DNA from: Lawsonibacter sp.
GTDB lineage: Bacteria > Bacillota > Clostridia > Oscillospirales > Oscillospiraceae
Assembly: GCA_022796195.1 (NCBI GenBank)
Contig: JAAWIE010000001.1
Span: forward strand, 62,001-126,000
Direction of reading: 5' to 3'
Length of the DNA: 64,000 nucleotides
Below are positions 8,055-16,573 of the stretch, one piece after another; the first letter of the stretch is position 1, and each line of letters begins with the position of its first letter. Below the pieces are notes generated by a model. It was not told the DNA's origin, did no database searches, and was given only the letters and a program-made list of their open reading frames with translations. Both the position numbers and the translations under genes were made by a program.

Positions 8055-9326
8055 TTATGTTTCCAGCGTCAGGCCGTCGATCAGGCCGGTCGCATGGGTG
8101 ATGATCACGTCTCCGTCCCGGAGGACTTTTTTTCCGGTCCCCAGGGGACGAACCACATAGTAATCCTCGTCCTCGTGGACAATCGATACCTCCCGCATCT
8201 CGGCGTGGCCGTTAACGCTGGCGTACACCACCAGCTTTTTCACCACTACAGGGGGGGCGCTGGAGTCAGGGTCCTCCTCGGTTACCTCCTCCAGATGGAG
8301 GGCTGCCTTGGGGATGCGCAGGCCGGACCAGCGGGAGAAAATCAGCTCCACCGTTTGGTGTCTCAGCAAGGTGGTGAGCGTCAGGTAGCGGTTGGAGGAG
8401 AAGACCACCAAAGTTTGTTCCTGTTCGGTGGGGCCAATCAATTCCACTGTCATTTCCACCTCACGGTTCAGCTCACCGGAGAAGCGCAGAGTGGCGGAAT
8501 ATCCCTCCTCCAGCCGGCTGGCGGCCGTTTTGGGCAGGTTGGCAGCGAAATACCAGGTGTTGGAGGTAAGGAGTTTGCCCATGGCTTCACTGTCCTCCCC
8601 GGCGGGGTGGTTGATCAGCTCCTGAAGGGCGGAGGGAGTGAGCTGAAGCACACTTTCCGGGGTGAGCAGGGCCTCGTAGCCGTCCACCAGATTGGAGAAC
8701 ACCCCCGGTTCTGGAGCGGTGACCCGGGTGGTGGCCCGGGCGGACTGGCTGGTGAGGACCTTCAGCTCTCCGCCCAGCTGCTGACGCCGGGCGGTCAGGT
8801 CAGCGGAGGTCAGATTCTCGCCATAGGTGTAGCCCCGTTTGAGCACACTGCTCTTTACCTCCATCACCTGATCCCGCAGCTGGGTATACTCCCCCATGGC
8901 GTAGGAGGCCCGCAGGTCCACCACAGCCTCCAACACATCCTCATCCAGCCGGGCGGCAGAATCCAGGTCGGTTCCTTGGGAGATGGCGTAATCCAGCAGT
9001 TGAATCTCCATTTCCAGCTCCTCAATCTGGACCTGGCTGGCCTGGGCCTGACTGTCCCGGTAGACCAGGGCGATTTCTTGGCCGGAACCAACCTTCTCAC
9101 CCTCAGCCCGGGTGATTTCCAAAATACCGGGCTGAGCGGGGAGGACGCGGGCCTCCCGGACCACCAGGCCCTCCACCGTGACGCTGTCGTAGGCGGTATA
9201 GGAGTAGACCTGGGTGGTCCGGTAGGGGTCGTCCATGGCGTTGAAAATGTAGGCCGCGAAGTAGAGGGCGACAACTGCCGCCATGGCCAGAATGACAAAG
9301 GTAATCAGAGGTTTGCCTTGTTTCAT
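8055..9326 (-). CDS. HlyD-like membrane-anchored adaptor protein
   Basis: 423 residues with one N-terminal transmembrane segment (about residues 8-28) and an extracellular body arranged like membrane-fusion/adaptor proteins: a beta (biotinyl-lipoyl-like) half with the turn AEGEKVGSGQEIALVY (about 89-104), a coiled-coil hairpin (about 105-200), a second half-domain with APEPGVFSN (about 220), and a C-terminal beta-barrel region. No ABC or RND transporter gene is next to it. It lies between hfq and the division genes, a position such genes often occupy in Clostridia, so a cell-envelope role is more likely than classical efflux. Function unknown. Confidence 0.75.
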   Translation of the reverse strand: MKQGKPLITFVILAMAAVVALYFAAYIFNAMDDPYRTTQVYSYTAYDSVTVEGLVVREARVLPAQPGILEITRAEGEKVGSGQEIALVYRDSQAQASQVQIEELEMEIQLLDYAISQGTDLDSAARLDEDVLEAVVDLRASYAMGEYTQLRDQVMEVKSSVLKRGYTYGENLTSADLTARRQQLGGELKVLTSQSARATTRVTAPEPGVFSNLVDGYEALLTPESVLQLTPSALQELINHPAGEDSEAMGKLLTSNTWYFAANLPKTAASRLEEGYSATLRFSGELNREVEMTVELIGPTEQEQTLVVFSSNRYLTLTTLLRHQTVELIFSRWSGLRIPKAALHLEEVTEEDPDSSAPPVVVKKLVVYASVNGHAEMREVSIVHEDEDYYVVRPLGTGKKVLRDGDVIITHATGLIDGLTLET

Positions 9327-9368
9327 GGGAATTCTCTCTTTCTTGGCATCCCCAGAGGGAGGAGCGGG

Positions 9369-9608
9369 TTACAGCTCGCCTTCCCGGGCATCAGCCAGCG
9401 GCACGGGCCGCTCAGGGACAATGGTGGAAATGGCGTGCTTATAGATAATCTGTTGTTTGCCGTCGCTGGTGAGTACGACGATGAAGGCATCGAAGCCGGT
9501 GATGTATCCCCGCATCTGGAAGCCGTTCATCAGGAACATCGTAACCGGCCGGCGTTCCCGGCGGGCCTGGGTGAGGAAAATCTCCTGAAGGTTGTTGGTC
9601 TTTGTCAT
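9369..9608 (-). CDS. hfq: RNA chaperone Hfq
   Basis: Sm-like hexameric protein that pairs small RNAs with mRNAs. The start at 9608 (79 residues) is about ten bases after AGGAGTG; the in-frame GTG at 9620 lies within the Shine-Dalgarno region and is unlikely. Sm1 (about 8-48) contains [15 protein letters not shown] and Sm2 carries the diagnostic YKHAIST (about 57-63). The C-terminal tail is short, as usual in Gram-positive Hfq. Directly downstream of miaA, the classic arrangement; 55 bases separate them. Confidence 0.96.
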   Translation of the reverse strand: MTKTNNLQEIFLTQARRERRPVTMFLMNGFQMRGYITGFDAFIVVLTSDGKQQIIYKHAISTIVPERPVPLADAREGEL

Positions 9609-9663
9609 AATATGTAACACTCCTTTTTTCTATAGACAGGGCGGGCCTGTCCGAGTGCTACCA

Positions 9664-10605
9664 CTATATACCATTTTCTTCCAGAAATGCTGTCGAACGC
9701 TGGAGGACCTCCCCAAAATCCGGGACAGGCCCCCAAAGCACAGTTTTGGCCGCTGTGTTACGCTTAAACCAGGTGCGCTGGCGTTTGGCATACTGCCGGG
9801 AACGCAGCTTGATTTGGCTGGCGGCCTCCGGAATGGAATACGCGCCGCGAAAGGCGGCGGCCAGCTCCTTATAGCCGATGGCCTGCATGGCAGTACACCG
9901 CTCCGGTACGCCGCTGGCCAGCAGCGCGCGTACCTCGGCCTCCAAACCATCCGCCATCATCTGGTCCACCCGGCGGTCAATCCGTTCCCACATATCCTCC
10001 CGCCGCTGAAAGTCCAGGGTGAGGGTGAGCGCGTCATAACGGGGCGGGAGCTGCTTGGTCGCTTGGTTGTGAGCGGTAATTGTGCTTCCTGTGGTGAGCC
10101 AGACCTCCAGAGCCCGGACGATTCGCTTGGCGTCGTTGGGGTGGAGCCGGGCGGCAGCTTCCGGGTCCGCCCCGGCCAGCTCGTCCAGAAGAGCCTGCCC
10201 GCCCTCTCGGGCGTACCGCTCCTCCAGTTTCCGGCGAAGGGGGCTTTCCCCGTCGAAGGGAGCAAAGGTCCGTCCGGACAGCAGCGAATCAATATACAGT
10301 CCCGTTCCCCCGGCCAGGATGGGCAGGTTTCCCCGGGAGAGTACCTCCTCGACACAGCGGCAGGCCATGTCCACATATCGGGAGACAGAGAAGTCTTCCG
10401 CTGGGCTGGCCACGTCCAGCATGTGGTGGGGGATGCCCTGCATTTCCGCCTGTGTGGGCTTGGCCGTGCCGATGTCCATGCGGCGGTAGATTTGCATGGA
10501 GTCTGCCGACACCACTTCGCCGCGGTACCGCTTTGCCAGCTCCACCGCAAGCCAGGTTTTGCCTGAGGCGGTCGGGCCGGTAATCACCAATATTTTTGCG
10601 GGCAC
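9664..10605 (-). CDS. miaA: tRNA dimethylallyltransferase MiaA
   Basis: Transfers a dimethylallyl group to N6 of adenosine 37 in tRNAs reading UNN codons, the step before MiaB. The GTG start at 10605 (313 residues) is supported by GAGGAGG seven bases upstream; the ATG at 10647 would add 14 unconserved residues. The P-loop GPTASGKT lies at 10-17, with the DSMQIYRRMDIGTAKPT motif after it and the RTRWFKRN-like segment QRTWFKRNT near the C-terminus. First gene of miaA-hfq, probably transcribed from the promoter at 10886-10915 through a long structured leader. Confidence 0.95.
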   Translation of the reverse strand: MPAKILVITGPTASGKTWLAVELAKRYRGEVVSADSMQIYRRMDIGTAKPTQAEMQGIPHHMLDVASPAEDFSVSRYVDMACRCVEEVLSRGNLPILAGGTGLYIDSLLSGRTFAPFDGESPLRRKLEERYAREGGQALLDELAGADPEAAARLHPNDAKRIVRALEVWLTTGSTITAHNQATKQLPPRYDALTLTLDFQRREDMWERIDRRVDQMMADGLEAEVRALLASGVPERCTAMQAIGYKELAAAFRGAYSIPEAASQIKLRSRQYAKRQRTWFKRNTAAKTVLWGPVPDFGEVLQRSTAFLEENGI

Positions 10606-10880
10606 GGACAGCACCTCCTCACGAATGTTGTCGTAATATGGTAACATAAAATGCCGTCTTCCATCCTGGTCCTGTTACGAAGGGGAAGAAGGTGAGTTCC
10701 CTTGAAGATTCCGATCAATCTGATTGCGCCCATCCGCTAATGCTATTGGTTCTTTGATTCCCAAATGGCTGAATGGGCGCACAGGGAAGCGGTAGGTATG
10801 AATAACCCCCGGAGAGACACCACCTCTCCGGGGGTTTGCCTTTTGTGAGTCCCCTTGGATATATTTCATGTTACTGACGG
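10606..10880 (-). promoter_or_regulatory. Long structured leader of miaA, or small RNA region
   Basis: This gene-free stretch has conserved-looking secondary structure. TGCGCCCAT (10724-10732) pairs with ATGGGCGCA (10773-10781), nested inside TTCCCT/AGGGAA; TTCCCTT can instead pair with AAGGGGAA just upstream, so alternative folds exist. A strong hairpin CCCCCGGAGAG/CTCTCCGGGGG (10806-10834) is followed on the forward strand by TTTGCCTTTT. The reverse-strand promoter at 10886-10915 would transcribe the region as a leader of about 270 bases for miaA-hfq. A forward-strand small RNA ending at the hairpin is the alternative; I could not match it to 6S RNA or a known riboswitch. Confidence 0.4.
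10806..10842 (+). terminator. Strong hairpin, terminator-like on the forward strand
   Basis: A perfect 11-bp G+C stem with a 7-base loop followed by TTTGCCTTTT. No forward-strand gene precedes it, so it either ends a small RNA or acts as a structural element in the miaA leader. Confidence 0.45.
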
Positions 10881-10885
10881 TGTTC

Positions 10886-10915
10886 ATTATAACACAGCCA
10901 TTACACAATATGCAA
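10886..10915 (-). promoter_or_regulatory. Sigma-A promoter upstream of miaA
   Basis: TTGCAT, an 18-base spacer and consensus TATAAT on the reverse strand, 281 bases before the miaA start. Confidence 0.6.
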
Positions 10916-11014
10916 GGGGGCCGGAGAGTTTTTTAAGTTTTCACGCCCTATTTATGGGTCTTTTTTGCCGCAGAAAGGGTTTTCACTTAAGGGGAAGACT
11001 CGTGCCAGAGGCTT

Positions 11015-11677
11015 TTACATCCGCCACTGTGTCACTGCGGAATAAGCGGCCTTGCAGAGTCCTAAAAACCGGTCCATGCGCGGAAAAAAGGATTCGGCAA
11101 TGCGCTGTGCCATCTGGGCGTCATTGCACGCACAGTCAATGCCGTCAAACTCGCCCAGATGCCAGTTCCCATCGCCGGAGAGGGAATCTACAGAGTGATC
11201 GGTGATCACGGTAATCAGGTGCCGGCCCTCATCCCCAGGGCCGGGGTGGAGCTCTACCCGGTCCTCTGGACAGGCGGCCAGTGCGCTGCGCAGGTCCAGA
11301 CTTCCCAAAGTCAGCTTGGTGAAGTTGTGGTCATTGGAGCGGATCAACCGCTTTTTTGTGATCTCGGGATAACCAAAATCGGCTGGAAGTGCGGCAGAGA
11401 CGGGCAGACCGGGCAACGCCCGTAAAAGCATGTTTACCCCGCCGGATGTCGCTTTTTCCGACCCAATGGTCAGCGTGTAGGGCCGAGCCAGGGTGACGGG
11501 GATACGAGCCCGAACAAAATTAACTGTAAAAGACTTCCCTGTATCGGCGTTGGATAAATCCACAATGAGAGGCTGATCCTTCCAGGTAAAAACCAGCAGT
11601 CCATCCCGGGCCTCCCCGGCCAGGAGCTGTCCGCCGTGCGTTTGGTGATATGCGTAAAGGCACTTGTTCCAGGACAT
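11015..11677 (-). CDS. Unknown protein between mutL and miaA
   Basis: 220 residues, start ATG 11677 with GGAAGGGAGGGGG upstream. No family recognised. No signal peptide or membrane segment is seen. The N-terminal half is rich in beta-like alternation (LLVFTWKDQPLIVDL, KSFTVNFVRARIPVT), and the C-terminus contains GIDCACNDAQMAQRIAESFF. Codon use matches the neighbours and the frame is clean, so it appears real. It is cotranscribed with mutL, 46 bases downstream, in a miaB-mutS-mutL-miaA-hfq series where such an intervening gene is not standard. A DNA-repair or tRNA-modification link is only suggested by position. Confidence 0.65.
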   Translation of the reverse strand: MSWNKCLYAYHQTHGGQLLAGEARDGLLVFTWKDQPLIVDLSNADTGKSFTVNFVRARIPVTLARPYTLTIGSEKATSGGVNMLLRALPGLPVSAALPADFGYPEITKKRLIRSNDHNFTKLTLGSLDLRSALAACPEDRVELHPGPGDEGRHLITVITDHSVDSLSGDGNWHLGEFDGIDCACNDAQMAQRIAESFFPRMDRFLGLCKAAYSAVTQWRM

Positions 11678-11697
11678 GAAGCCCCCTCCCTTCCGCT

Positions 11698-11722
11698 GCC
11701 CTCTTTGGGAAAGAGGGCGCTT
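11698..11722. other. Hairpin between mutL and the unknown gene
   Basis: Perfect 9-bp stem GCCCTCTTT/AAAGAGGGC. The T-run (GCTTTTT) is on the forward strand, where no gene precedes it; on the reverse strand there is no T-run, so it is not a convincing terminator for mutL. Confidence 0.4.
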
Positions 11723-11723
11723 T

Positions 11724-13712
11724 TTATGCCCGTTTAAACTGTTTTTCCAGCTCCTTTTTGGTCAGCTCAATGGCTACCGGCCTGCCGTGGGGACAGTACT
11801 TCACCTGTCCCGACATGACCGCCTGAGCTACCCGCTCCAGCTCCTGCGGGGCGCTGTGCCAGCCGCCCTTAATTGCCGCCTTGCAGGCCATCGTGTGAAG
11901 CAGTTCGTCCCGGGCTGCAGCGGGGTCAGCCCCGCCGCTGGTGAGCAGGGTGCGGGCCAGTTCCTCCAGGGCGGCAGGGATGTCTTCCACGTCCACATCA
12001 AAGGGGGCCTGACGGACGGCCAAATCGGCGCCCAGCTCATCCACCTCAAAGCCGAACTCCTCTAAAAGGGTCCGGTGGTCCAGCAGGATCTCCCGTTCCT
12101 GGGGGGACATCCGGCACACCGCCGGGGCGAGCAGGGTCTGAGCCATGGGGTCGTAACCCTCTGCCTTCATCCGGTCGAAATTCATCCGTTCGTGGGCGGC
12201 GTGCTTGTCGATCAAATAGACCATATTGCCCTGTTCCACAATGATATAGGTGTTGAGGACCTCTCCGGCAATCCGCCAGGGAAGTTCCTCCGCCTCAGCG
12301 GAAAAGGGCTGCTGCTGAACGGAGGGGCCGGCTGCGGGCGGACGGTGGATTGTCTCCCCCGCCCCGGCGGGTTCCGCTGGCTCATCCGGGGCAGGTAGGC
12401 CGCGGAGAATGTCTTCCGGTCCGGCGGGGAAAGGTTCCCTTTGAACGGCGGGAGGGGCCGCCTGCGGCCGCAGGATGGCGTCGCACTCCTCAGGGGGTTC
12501 CGGTTCCTCATCCGCTTTGCCAGCTGGTCGGGAAGCGGGTTTTGCGGGGGAAGGGGGGACATAACTGCTGTCGTGAACGCGAACCACGGTGGAGGAGGGA
12601 AGCGGTGGCCTGCCCGCCGCCGGGAGGGCGCTGCCCATAGAAATCCGCATCTGATTTTCGGTCTGCGTGTACTGCCGCCGTACCTCGGCAAGTTCAGTGT
12701 TTTTCAGCACGGCCCGGGGGTGGGAGGACCCTTCCAGGGTGGAGAGAACCGCGTGGTACACCGCCGAGTAAACCGCCCGCTCCGCTCCGAACTTTACCTC
12801 GGTCTTGGCGGGGTGGACGTTCACATCCACCGCATTGAGCTTGGTTCGCAAATGGAGGACACAGCCGGGGTACTTGCCCACCATTTTCTGGTTTTTATAG
12901 GCTTCCTCCAGGGCGGCGGTCATCAGGGGCGATTTCACCTGTCTCCCGTTGACAAAGAAGAACTGCCAACTGCGGCTGTTCCGGCAGCAGGCGGGCTGGG
13001 AGGCGAAGCCGGTGACGGACAGGCTCTCACCGGTGGACTTGATTTCCAAAAAGCCCAGAGCGATATCCCGGCCCAGCACAGCGTAGACGGCGGATTTCAG
13101 CTGGCCGTCCCCTGGGGTGAGCAGTTCCTGGCGGCCGTCCCGAATAAATTTTACACTCAGCTCCGGGTGGGACAGCGCGGCCCTTTGTACCACGGAGAAG
13201 ACAGCAGCGCCTTCGGCGGCGTCTTTTTTCATAAATTTCAGCCGGGCCGGAGTGTTGAAGAACAGATCCCGTACCACCAAAGTGGTGCCTCTGGGACAGC
13301 CCGCCTCCTCCACCGCCCCTGGGACGCCTCCTTCCAGAGCCAGCGAGGCCCCCAGTTCCGCGCCGTCTGTTCGGGTAAGAATCTCAATGCGGGACACCGC
13401 GGCGATCGCGGCCAGGGCCTCCCCCCGAAAGCCTAGGGTGCCGATGGCCTCCAGGTCGTATTCGGTGCGCAGCTTGCTGGTGGCGTGGCGGAGAAAGGCG
13501 GTTTTCAGTTCGTTGGCCGGGATGCCCTTGCCATCGTCGGTCACCCGGAGAAAGGTCAGCCCGCCGTGGGAAATCTCCACCGTCACTGTGGAGGCACCGG
13601 CATCAATGGCGTTTTCCATCAGCTCCTTGGCTACGCTGGCCGGACGTTCCACCACCTCGCCAGCCGCAATCAAGTCGGCTATGTGGGGTTCTAATACTTG
13701 GATGTTTGGCAT
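11724..13712 (-). CDS. mutL: DNA mismatch repair protein MutL
   Basis: GHKL ATPase that couples MutS mismatch recognition to strand incision. 662 residues. The N-terminal ATPase domain shows KELMENAIDAGA (about 28-39), DDGKGI and FRGEALAAI; a Pro-rich, poorly conserved linker spans about 340-460; the C-terminal domain carries the endonuclease motif in a variant form, DKHAAHERMNFD instead of DQHA(X)2E(X)4E, plus CPHGRP near the end (about 644). The intact zinc-site motif suggests it is an incising MutL, as expected in bacteria without MutH. Follows mutS by about 110 bases in one operon. Confidence 0.96.
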   Translation of the reverse strand: MPNIQVLEPHIADLIAAGEVVERPASVAKELMENAIDAGASTVTVEISHGGLTFLRVTDDGKGIPANELKTAFLRHATSKLRTEYDLEAIGTLGFRGEALAAIAAVSRIEILTRTDGAELGASLALEGGVPGAVEEAGCPRGTTLVVRDLFFNTPARLKFMKKDAAEGAAVFSVVQRAALSHPELSVKFIRDGRQELLTPGDGQLKSAVYAVLGRDIALGFLEIKSTGESLSVTGFASQPACCRNSRSWQFFFVNGRQVKSPLMTAALEEAYKNQKMVGKYPGCVLHLRTKLNAVDVNVHPAKTEVKFGAERAVYSAVYHAVLSTLEGSSHPRAVLKNTELAEVRRQYTQTENQMRISMGSALPAAGRPPLPSSTVVRVHDSSYVPPSPAKPASRPAGKADEEPEPPEECDAILRPQAAPPAVQREPFPAGPEDILRGLPAPDEPAEPAGAGETIHRPPAAGPSVQQQPFSAEAEELPWRIAGEVLNTYIIVEQGNMVYLIDKHAAHERMNFDRMKAEGYDPMAQTLLAPAVCRMSPQEREILLDHRTLLEEFGFEVDELGADLAVRQAPFDVDVEDIPAALEELARTLLTSGGADPAAARDELLHTMACKAAIKGGWHSAPQELERVAQAVMSGQVKYCPHGRPVAIELTKKELEKQFKRA

Positions 13713-13824
13713 AGATGCTCTCTCTTTCTGTTCGGGAATGGCGCACCCCGGGAAAAGATTTTCTGTGTGTAGGGCGGGACGGTCTCGGCCCGCCGCAGCC
13801 GAGTTTGTGACAGGCGGGCGTAAA

Positions 13825-16443
13825 CTATACTCCTCCGTTCAGGTCCTGTTTTAGTTCGGCCAGCAGGTTGAGCGCCTCAATGGGGGAAAGCGTGTTGACG
13901 TCGGTCATGCGCAACCTGTCCAGGACAGCTTTGCCGCCCAGGTCGTCCAGGGACACCTGCTCCGCAGAAGCGGCCTGGGGCTGTCCGCCGTTCACAGGGA
14001 CGTTCCCCGACTCCAGTTCCTCCAGAATCTCCCTGGCGCGCCGGACTACCCGGTCGGGAACCCCAGCCAGCTTGGCCACCTCCACGCCGTAGCTTTGGTC
14101 GGCCCCGCCCCGGACAATTTTGCGCAGGAAGATCAGGTCGCCGCCCCGCTTTTTGGCGGCGATGTTGTAGTTTTTCACGCCGGGGATTTCCCCTTCCAGG
14201 GCAGTGAGTTCGTGGTAGTGGGTGGCGAAGAGGGTTTTGGCGCCCAGCCGCTTTCGGTCGGCGCACTGCTCCAGCACCGCCCGGGCGATGGCCATGCCGT
14301 CATAGGTGGAGGTGCCCCGGCCAATCTCGTCCAGAATAAGCAGGGATTTGGCGGTGGCATTTTGAAGCAGAGCGGCTACCTCGGTCATCTCCACCATAAA
14401 GGTGGACTGCCCCGAAGCCAGATCGTCGCTGGCCCCGATACGGGTAAACACCCGGTCCACCACCCCCACCCGGGCGGAGCGGGCGGGGACAAAGGAACCC
14501 ATCTGAGCCATAAGTACGATGAGGGCTACCTGCCGCATGTAAGTGGATTTGCCCGCCATATTCGGACCGGTGATAATTGCGGCCAGATCGTCCCCGCCAT
14601 CCATGTGGGTGTCGTTGGGGACAAATGGGGTCTGCTTCAGCATCTTTTCCACCACCGGATGCCGCCCCTCGACAATGGTAAGGGTGTCGGAGCTGTCCAC
14701 CTGAGGCATGCAGTAGCCATTAGCGGCAGCGACGGAGGCAAAGGAGCACAGCACGTCCACCTGGGCCAGGGCGGCGGCGGTTTTCTGAATCTGGTCCACC
14801 TGTTCACACACCGCCTGCTTCAGCTCACAGAACAGCTGGTACTCCAGGGCGGTTACCTGGTCCTGGGCGGAGAGAATGGCGTGTTCCAGTTCCTTCAGCT
14901 CAGGAGAAATGTACCGCTCGGCGTTAACCGTGGTCTGCTTCCGGGTCCAGTGGGCGGGAACCAGCCCAGACTGGGACTTTGCCACCTCGATGTAGTAGCC
15001 GAACACCTTGTTGGAGGATATCTTCATGTTTTTGATGCCGGTCTGCTCCTTGGTTTTCACTTCCATGTCGATGATATGGCCGTTGGCGTTGGTGAGCAGA
15101 TCCCGCAGTTCATCCACCTTGGGGCTGTAGCCGGGGCGGATGAAGCCTCCTTCCCGGACGGAGAAGGGCAGAGGCTTTTCTTCTTCATCCCGCAGGCTGC
15201 GCTCCAGAAGGTCCCGCAGCTGGGGCAGGTCGTCCAGGCTCTCCCGCAGTTCCTGGAGCAGGGGGGAGGAGACGTGCTCCAGCAGTCCCCGAATACGGGG
15301 CAGCTTGCCCAGCCCGGCGGCCAGGGCGGCCAGGTCCCGGGCCCCAGCGGAGCCGTAGACCACCCGCCCGGCCAGCCGCTCCAGATCGGTGACCTCCCGC
15401 AGGGCAAGGGAGAGCTCCTCCCGGGTAATGGCGTCCTCCACCAGGTTGGACACCCCCTGCTGGCGGCGGGCAATCCGTGCCGGGGAGAGCAGAGGCCGCT
15501 CCATCCAGCCCCGCAGGAGCCGTCCGCCCATGGCGGTTTTGGTCTTGTCCAGCACCCACAGCAGGGAACCCTTTTTCTCCTTGCCCCGCATGGTTGAGGT
15601 CAGCTCCAGGGTCTGCCGGGCGGTGAGGTCCAGCTCCATAAACTGTCCCGCAGTGTAGTAGGTGAGGGTGGAGATGTGGCTCAAATCGGTTTTCTGGGTC
15701 TCATACAGGTAGGCCAGCAGTCCCCCTGCGGCCTGGACGGCCGTCTCGCTCTGCGCAGGAATGCCGCAGGTCTTAAACTGCTTTTCGACCAGAGGACGGG
15801 CGGCGTCCAGGCGGAAGCGGGCCTCACCCCCGTTTTCACACAGACAGCCCAACCGGTCTTTTAAAAAGGAGGCCAGCCCTGTGGTGTTCCAGGCCCCGGA
15901 AGAGAGCACTGCCTCGGCGGGGTGGAATCGGCCCAGCTCGTTTTTTAGGTGGCCCAAACCCTCTTCGCCGGTGGGGAAGGCGGCGGCGTACACCTCGCCG
16001 GTAGAGATGTCGCACAGGCACAAGCCGTAGGCGGCGGGGCCGGCACAGACGGAGCAGATGTAGTTGTTTTTGCTGTCCTCCAGCATGGAGGAGGCGATTA
16101 CCGTGCCAGGGGTGACCACCCGGATGATGTCCCGGTCCACCAGACCTTTGGCCTGAGCCGGGTCTTCAGTCTGCTCGCAGATAGCCACCTTGTAGCCCTT
16201 GGCGATGAGCCGGGCGATGTAGCTGTCGCAGGAGTGGTAGGGCACCCCGCACATGGGGGTGCGCTCCTCCGGCGGTTTGTTCCGGTCCCGGGTGGTGAGG
16301 GTCAGGTCCAGCTCTTTGGACACCAGCTTGGCGTCCTCGTTAAACATTTCATAAAAATCTCCCAGCCGGAAAAAGAGGATGGAATCCGGGTTCTGGGCTT
16401 TGATGTCCAGGTATTGCTGCATCATAGGGGTGACTTCCGGCAT
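13825..16443 (-). CDS. mutS: DNA mismatch repair protein MutS
   Basis: Recognises mismatches and small loops. 872 residues, normal for MutS1. The N-terminal mismatch-binding domain has the Phe-X-Glu wedge in FFRLGDFYEMF (Phe in GDFYE, about residues 28-32); core and clamp domains follow; the ATPase has Walker A GPNMAGKSTYMRQ (about 627-639), Walker B LLILDEIGRGTSTYDG and the ATHYHEL motif. The start at 16443 has AGAAGG upstream. Second gene of miaB-mutS-mutL, with a 130-base gap after miaB. Confidence 0.97.
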   Translation of the reverse strand: MPEVTPMMQQYLDIKAQNPDSILFFRLGDFYEMFNEDAKLVSKELDLTLTTRDRNKPPEERTPMCGVPYHSCDSYIARLIAKGYKVAICEQTEDPAQAKGLVDRDIIRVVTPGTVIASSMLEDSKNNYICSVCAGPAAYGLCLCDISTGEVYAAAFPTGEEGLGHLKNELGRFHPAEAVLSSGAWNTTGLASFLKDRLGCLCENGGEARFRLDAARPLVEKQFKTCGIPAQSETAVQAAGGLLAYLYETQKTDLSHISTLTYYTAGQFMELDLTARQTLELTSTMRGKEKKGSLLWVLDKTKTAMGGRLLRGWMERPLLSPARIARRQQGVSNLVEDAITREELSLALREVTDLERLAGRVVYGSAGARDLAALAAGLGKLPRIRGLLEHVSSPLLQELRESLDDLPQLRDLLERSLRDEEEKPLPFSVREGGFIRPGYSPKVDELRDLLTNANGHIIDMEVKTKEQTGIKNMKISSNKVFGYYIEVAKSQSGLVPAHWTRKQTTVNAERYISPELKELEHAILSAQDQVTALEYQLFCELKQAVCEQVDQIQKTAAALAQVDVLCSFASVAAANGYCMPQVDSSDTLTIVEGRHPVVEKMLKQTPFVPNDTHMDGGDDLAAIITGPNMAGKSTYMRQVALIVLMAQMGSFVPARSARVGVVDRVFTRIGASDDLASGQSTFMVEMTEVAALLQNATAKSLLILDEIGRGTSTYDGMAIARAVLEQCADRKRLGAKTLFATHYHELTALEGEIPGVKNYNIAAKKRGGDLIFLRKIVRGGADQSYGVEVAKLAGVPDRVVRRAREILEELESGNVPVNGGQPQAASAEQVSLDDLGGKAVLDRLRMTDVNTLSPIEALNLLAELKQDLNGGV

Positions 16444-16573
16444 GGAGATACCTTCTTTCTCTCAGTTATGTCCCGCCCGCGGACGGAAACGCCTCCTTCT
16501 GAAAGGAGAGAAGTGCAATGCAAACCTTGCGGATCGACACAGGAACAGCTGCTGCAGCCGCGTTCGGGCGGGG

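Noticed and set aside
10606-10880. 6S RNA
   Set aside because: The size is suitable, but I could not lay out the required closing stem, central bubble and terminal loop with confidence on either strand.
10675-10908. 77-residue reverse-strand frame upstream of miaA
   Set aside because: No ribosome site, biased composition, and it covers the structured leader and the promoter.
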